A stretch of DNA of 64,000 nucleotides. Origin: Aphis gossypii (taxonomy: Eukaryota > Arthropoda > Insecta > Hemiptera > Aphididae). Below the pieces are notes generated by a model, which was given only the letters and a program-made list of their open reading frames with translations, was not told where the DNA came from and ran no database searches. This document shows, one piece after another, positions 61,320 through 64,000 of the stretch. Positions within the stretch are counted from its first letter, which is position 1. Each line of letters starts with the position of its first letter. The position numbers and the translations under genes were made by a program. The stretch is from contig NC_065533.1 in NCBI RefSeq assembly GCF_020184175.1, positions 11,492,695 to 11,556,694 of the forward strand, given 5' to 3'.

Positions 61320-61621
61320 TCGGAGTTCGCATTTTCGGACCTGCCCTATAGATTGTTGTATAATCGTATTCGGACAGTTGAAATCGTCATCGCATACGTT
61401 GCGACGAAACGTCTTTAATACCGAATAAAAAGGTCAGAGGTCGATGATCGATTTTTATGTTCAATTGTCATCCATATAGATATGGCCTAAAATACTCTAT
61501 AGCCTAAATCATTGCTAATAACTCTTTTTGTATCACGATTTAATTTGTCTCAGCTTTGTTTAATGTGTGGCTTGCGTACGCGATAGGTACAACAGTAATA
61601 GGATTAATAGGAAACACGGTT
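61320..61621 (-). pseudogene. Ty3/gypsy RNase H remnant
   Basis: The minus-strand frame reads PIAYASHTLNKAETN, stop, KELLAMI, stop, AIEYFRPYLYG, stop, then IKIDHRPLTFLFGIKDVSSQ. This is the canonical order of the gypsy RNase H domain (YAS.TLN..E.N, KELLA, YFR.YL.G, DH.PLT.LF). Two of the stops and a further one after SSQRMR stand where family members normally carry Trp. Upstream the similarity ends abruptly at about 61621, where the reversed env fragment begins; the palm domain of reverse transcriptase is missing. Confidence 0.85.
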
Positions 61622-62100
61622 TACTACACTGACAACAAAAAGAAATACATGTATATTAGACCTAAGCATGATTTTTCAGCCGTTACAAAATCTAAGGAAC
61701 TCTACTCTACTTACGGTAGTATTTTAACTATTTGTAAATCTGTTCCCGAATTTCTGGTATGTCCCTTCAGGACCCTCATCCTTTACATTCTAGGAGTATG
61801 AGATTTGTGAGTTGTGTCTGAAATACTCTTGATGCAGGAACCCAGGTCCCAGTAAGTTACGAAATACGTCACGTTGAGATGGCCATCACTACAGTGTTCC
61901 ACAAATTAAAACATAAAAACGAATGGTTATACGTCACCAATAACAGCTCAGTATTCGTCACATGTGAAGAAGACAAGAAATCAAAAAATCATATCCTGAA
62001 ATGGGCAAGTATTAAATCGAAACTAATTAGTTTATCGGCTTTGGACTGTTATATAACACACAATTACTGTATGCTGGTATTATTATCGGGTCGACTCTAA
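61622..62100 (+). pseudogene. Errantivirus Env-like fragment in reverse orientation
   Basis: Plus-strand frames contain PKHDFSAVTKSKELYSTYGS (before 61801) and, from about 61850 after a frameshift, YEIRHVEMAITTVFHKLKHK then NEWLYVTNNSSVFVTCEE. The succession H.E...T.FHKL...N.WLYV.......C resembles the C-terminal ectodomain of errantivirus (baculovirus-F-like) envelope proteins. It ends at TAA 62098-62100 with no membrane anchor. The first ~65 bases of the open frame starting at 61556 are antisense to RNase H and not part of it. Broken and incomplete. Confidence 0.5.
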
Positions 62101-62413
62101 TAATATATCGGTTCAGGTATTATTAATTTTTCTGTTTTCATATCGATAGTATCTTTATTGGTTTTTAAAAATGCTATTCCTAATATGCTCGTTTCGAGTG
62201 TAGGATAATCGTCGAATTTTTCGTTAAATGTTTGATTTTTAATAACAATTTCTGAAGTGCTTATACCTTTAATATTTCGTTTTTCTTTTTCATTTACTAT
62301 AATAATATGGTCTTTTTGTACCGATATTTTTATTATATTCATATTTGCACCGCTATCTATTAAAAATTTATTTTCACCTTGTACAAAATCGTCCGATCTA
62401 CAATGAACATTAA
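62097..62413 (-). pseudogene. Retropepsin (aspartic protease) remnant of Ty3/gypsy pol
   Basis: The open minus-strand frame begins just after a TAA near 62415 with no ATG (as expected for a gag-pol frameshift product). It contains GENKFLIDSGANMNIIK, whose DSGA is the retroviral protease active site, and later TLETSILGIAFLKTNK, corresponding to the second conserved ILG..FL segment. It ends in a stop at 62097, directly at the junction with the reversed env fragment. No reverse transcriptase follows. Confidence 0.85.
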
Positions 62414-62423
62414 TTAATCGGCA

Positions 62424-62690
62424 TTAATTAGTGTTAACATCGCGTACATTATTTTTAATAACCCCGATCGCTCGGTTCTCCGAACTTGAACTAACTGAAG
62501 GCTCCTCTTCGGTTAATCTTTTAAGTTGTCTGCATTCGCTTATGTAATGATTTTTTAGTGCATTATTTTTTTTTATATCAGTTTTCTTTGTAATATATTG
62601 TTTGTAACATATTGTTAACCTAACCTTCATTCATTAGCGTAATGACCAATTTTATCGCAACGAAAACATTTAATTATACTTTTATCTTTA
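62424..62690 (-). pseudogene. Gag nucleocapsid remnant with broken zinc knuckles
   Basis: Minus frame: IIKCFRCDKIGHYANE followed by TGA (62629-62627) exactly where the last Cys of a CX2CX4HX4C knuckle should be. After a frameshift, NHYISECRQLKR gives the HX4C half of a second knuckle, and the tail is Glu/Ser/Asn-rich to a stop at 62424. This is the normal C-terminal part of a gypsy Gag, inactivated. Confidence 0.8.
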
Positions 62691-62771
62691 TTCGGCTTAT
62701 CTACCATTTTATTAAATTTTCCTTTATAATTATTTTTACTTTTTTTTATCATTGTTTTTAGAGGGTTCCCC

Positions 62772-63080
62772 TCATAGACAAAAACTTTTCTCTTGTTCCA
62801 TGTCAATTAACATCACTACGGCTTCCTCAAAACTATTTATATTGCGTACTAATAAAATTATTTGTATCGCCTGTGAAACGCTCGACATAAACACACTGAG
62901 CGCGAGCAACTGTACTGTCTGCGCGATTATTTTTGCTTCTGATGTTGTCTTACCTACTATTAAGGCGTGTGATAAGTATTTTCTATGCACTACTCGAAAT
63001 CTTTTATTTATTCTTTCTGACCTTGTTTTATAGAACTCGATTGCACTTGTAAGTGCAATAGTGACCGCCGTACAGAACAC
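62772..63080 (-). pseudogene. Gag capsid C-terminal remnant
   Basis: The open frame (first codon GTG, so not a genuine start) contains EFYKTRSERINKRFR and QLLALSVFMSSVSQAIQIIL then VRNINSFEEAVVMLIDME. This is the capsid major-homology-type region (ALxxFxxGL......VR....LEEA). Its first ~10 codons overlap sequence homologous to the untranslated leader of the plus-strand copy, so the N-terminal half of gag has been deleted and leader now abuts capsid. Confidence 0.7.
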
Positions 63081-63140
63081 TGCGATCGTTACTAGGTGTC
63101 CAGGTACTTAATTATTTAAACGACGTAGCACGTTCCTAGT
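63061..63140 (-). mobile_element. Retroelement leader sequence, minus copy
   Basis: The reverse complement of TAATTATTTAAACGACGTAG (63108-63127) matches 57463-57480, and GATCGCAGTGTTCTG matches the GCAGCGTCCG region at 57494. It places the end of the 5' LTR of the minus element near 63140-63150. Confidence 0.6.
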
Positions 63141-63196
63141 TAAGCTTGAGTCAGCATTGAGAAGGATAGGTAGTATGAATTAAAACACTTGATGGT

Positions 63197-63738
63197 TTAA
63201 ACAGGTGAGTGTAAGTTCCAACACAAGATCTAACAGGTAAAAATACATATGTTAATTTCGTATGGTACGTATGTTGTACGTAAGTTCCACACAGTAAAAA
63301 AAAAGTGCGTATGTGGCAGAAAACATTAGGTATATTATATATTTATATTATATTTTTCGTATGTTATATAATTTCTTACAAAAAAAAGTTCAAGTTTCAA
63401 AGTGAACAAAAATAATAAAATTGGTGTAATACCAAAACATTTCATAAATATATAGATATAAATAATATAAAAAAAAAATTAAATTAAATTATATAATACA
63501 CTTCCAAACGTTTATATTTTTATTATTTTGTACCATCATTACCTATCTATTTATAAAATTTATATTTAATATATATTTGAACTTTTTTTACTAATTTTTT
63601 CCGCCATCTAGAAACTTACATAATACACCTGTTTCTATTGAATAGGAACTTACACGTCTCATTTTTATATTCGTGTTTGTAACGTATGTAATTGATTACC
63701 TGCTACTCTCGTGTAGGAACTTACTATTCCCTGTTTAA
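63197..63738. mobile_element. TTAA-flanked MITE inserted in an LTR
   Basis: TTAA at 63197-63200 and at 63735-63738 flank a 534-bp element that begins ACAGGTGAGTGTAAGTTCC and ends with the near reverse complement GGAACTTACTATTCCCTGT. The GTAAGTTCC word is repeated inside both ends (63278; reversed at 63640). No coding frame. TTAA target use with short terminal inverted repeats is characteristic of piggyBac-type MITEs, although the usual CCC ends are not present. The homologous LTR at 57.38 kb has one TTTAAA at the corresponding point and no insert. Confidence 0.7.
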
Positions 63739-63740
63739 AC

Positions 63741-63915
63741 ACAATTAAACGGTTAATTTATTATTAATAAAATAATTAACACGATTGAAATAGCTTACTG
63801 CTATCGTATAAATTACTAAACTGGGAAGTTTACTATGCACTTGCGGCGACGTGGCTGTGACAGTCCATGACGAGCAATAGTCTTACAATATTCGGATACT
63901 ATAGTCAGTCTAGAA
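63741..63915 (-). mobile_element. LTR (U3 part) of a minus-strand Ty3/gypsy element
   Basis: Reverse complement reads TTCTAGACTGACTATAGTAT, CCGAATATTGTAAGACTATT and CACAGCCACGTCGCCGCAAG, matching 57221-57298. It lies upstream of the minus-strand gag, as a 5' LTR should. It is interrupted by the TTAA-flanked MITE, with the remainder of the LTR at about 63141-63196. Confidence 0.65.
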
Positions 63916-64000
63916 CAAGGTTGTTATATTTAAAACATGAATTTAAAACAAATGTTTTAAACGTTTTGTTAATTGTTTAAAACAAATAAAACATATGTTT
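63916..64000. other. AT-rich flank of the retroelement cluster
   Basis: TTTAAAAC/GTTTTAAA-type words are repeated in both orientations; no gene is seen before the window ends. Confidence 0.5.

Noticed and set aside
61556..61621. Beginning of a plus-strand ORF (MFNVWLAYAIG)
   Set aside because: It is antisense to the RNase H motif YASHTLN on the minus strand; only the part beyond about 61622 is treated as env-like.
1..64000. CRISPR arrays, prokaryotic operons, ribosome binding sites
   Set aside because: None present; the sequence is eukaryotic nuclear DNA with spliced gene structure.

Overview
The window looks like a piece of an aphid (Hemiptera: Aphididae) nuclear genome. The evidence is a very AT-rich eukaryotic background, long gene-poor stretches, GT/AG splice signals instead of operons, short CpG-rich islands with TATA boxes, several families of dispersed non-coding repeats, and decayed transposons. 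Assignment to aphids rests on the overall look of the repeats and is an inference. No rRNA, tRNA or CRISPR array was seen.

Layout. 1-5.9 kb is AT-rich sequence with one repeat of a recurring family (called A here) and an unidentified decayed minus-strand coding region at 2.6-3.6 kb. 5.9-16.3 kb is an accessory-free but promoter-like zone: GC/CpG-rich blocks at 5.93-6.44, 8.88-9.2, 10.56-11.5 and 15.56-15.75 kb carry TATA boxes, simple repeats and splice donors, suggesting first exons of genes whose remaining exons lie outside the window or in long introns. 16.3-23.3 kb holds repeats (A, B) and one hypothetical ORF. The only complete, clearly recognisable host gene is at 23402-24268 (+): an intronless-CDS EF-hand protein of the calaxin/EFCAB1 type (axonemal dynein regulation), directly followed by a long hairpin-forming repeat. 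26.67-29.88 kb is bounded by ~340-bp inverted arms and encloses a CpG-rich promoter-like block and a splice-bounded coding exon. 30-54 kb is mostly a gene desert with repeat copies and isolated open frames (35.7-36.0 and 45.7 kb).

54.2-64 kb is a transposon graveyard. It has two hAT transposase remnants, a possible signal-peptide-bearing small gene at 55.05 kb, and a broken Ty3/gypsy (errantivirus-like) assembly: LTR + leader on the plus strand at 57.2-57.7 kb; gag, nucleocapsid, protease, RNase H and integrase remnants on the minus strand from 63.1 down to 60.4 kb; an env-like fragment lying backwards where reverse transcriptase should be; and a second, minus-strand LTR at 63.74-63.92 kb. 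That second LTR is split by a 0.53-kb TTAA-flanked MITE, and the 57-kb LTR supplies the matching empty site. All retroelement reading frames are interrupted, so no functional element is present.

Exon-level calls other than the calaxin-like gene are based on open frames plus splice signals read by eye and are deliberately given low confidence.
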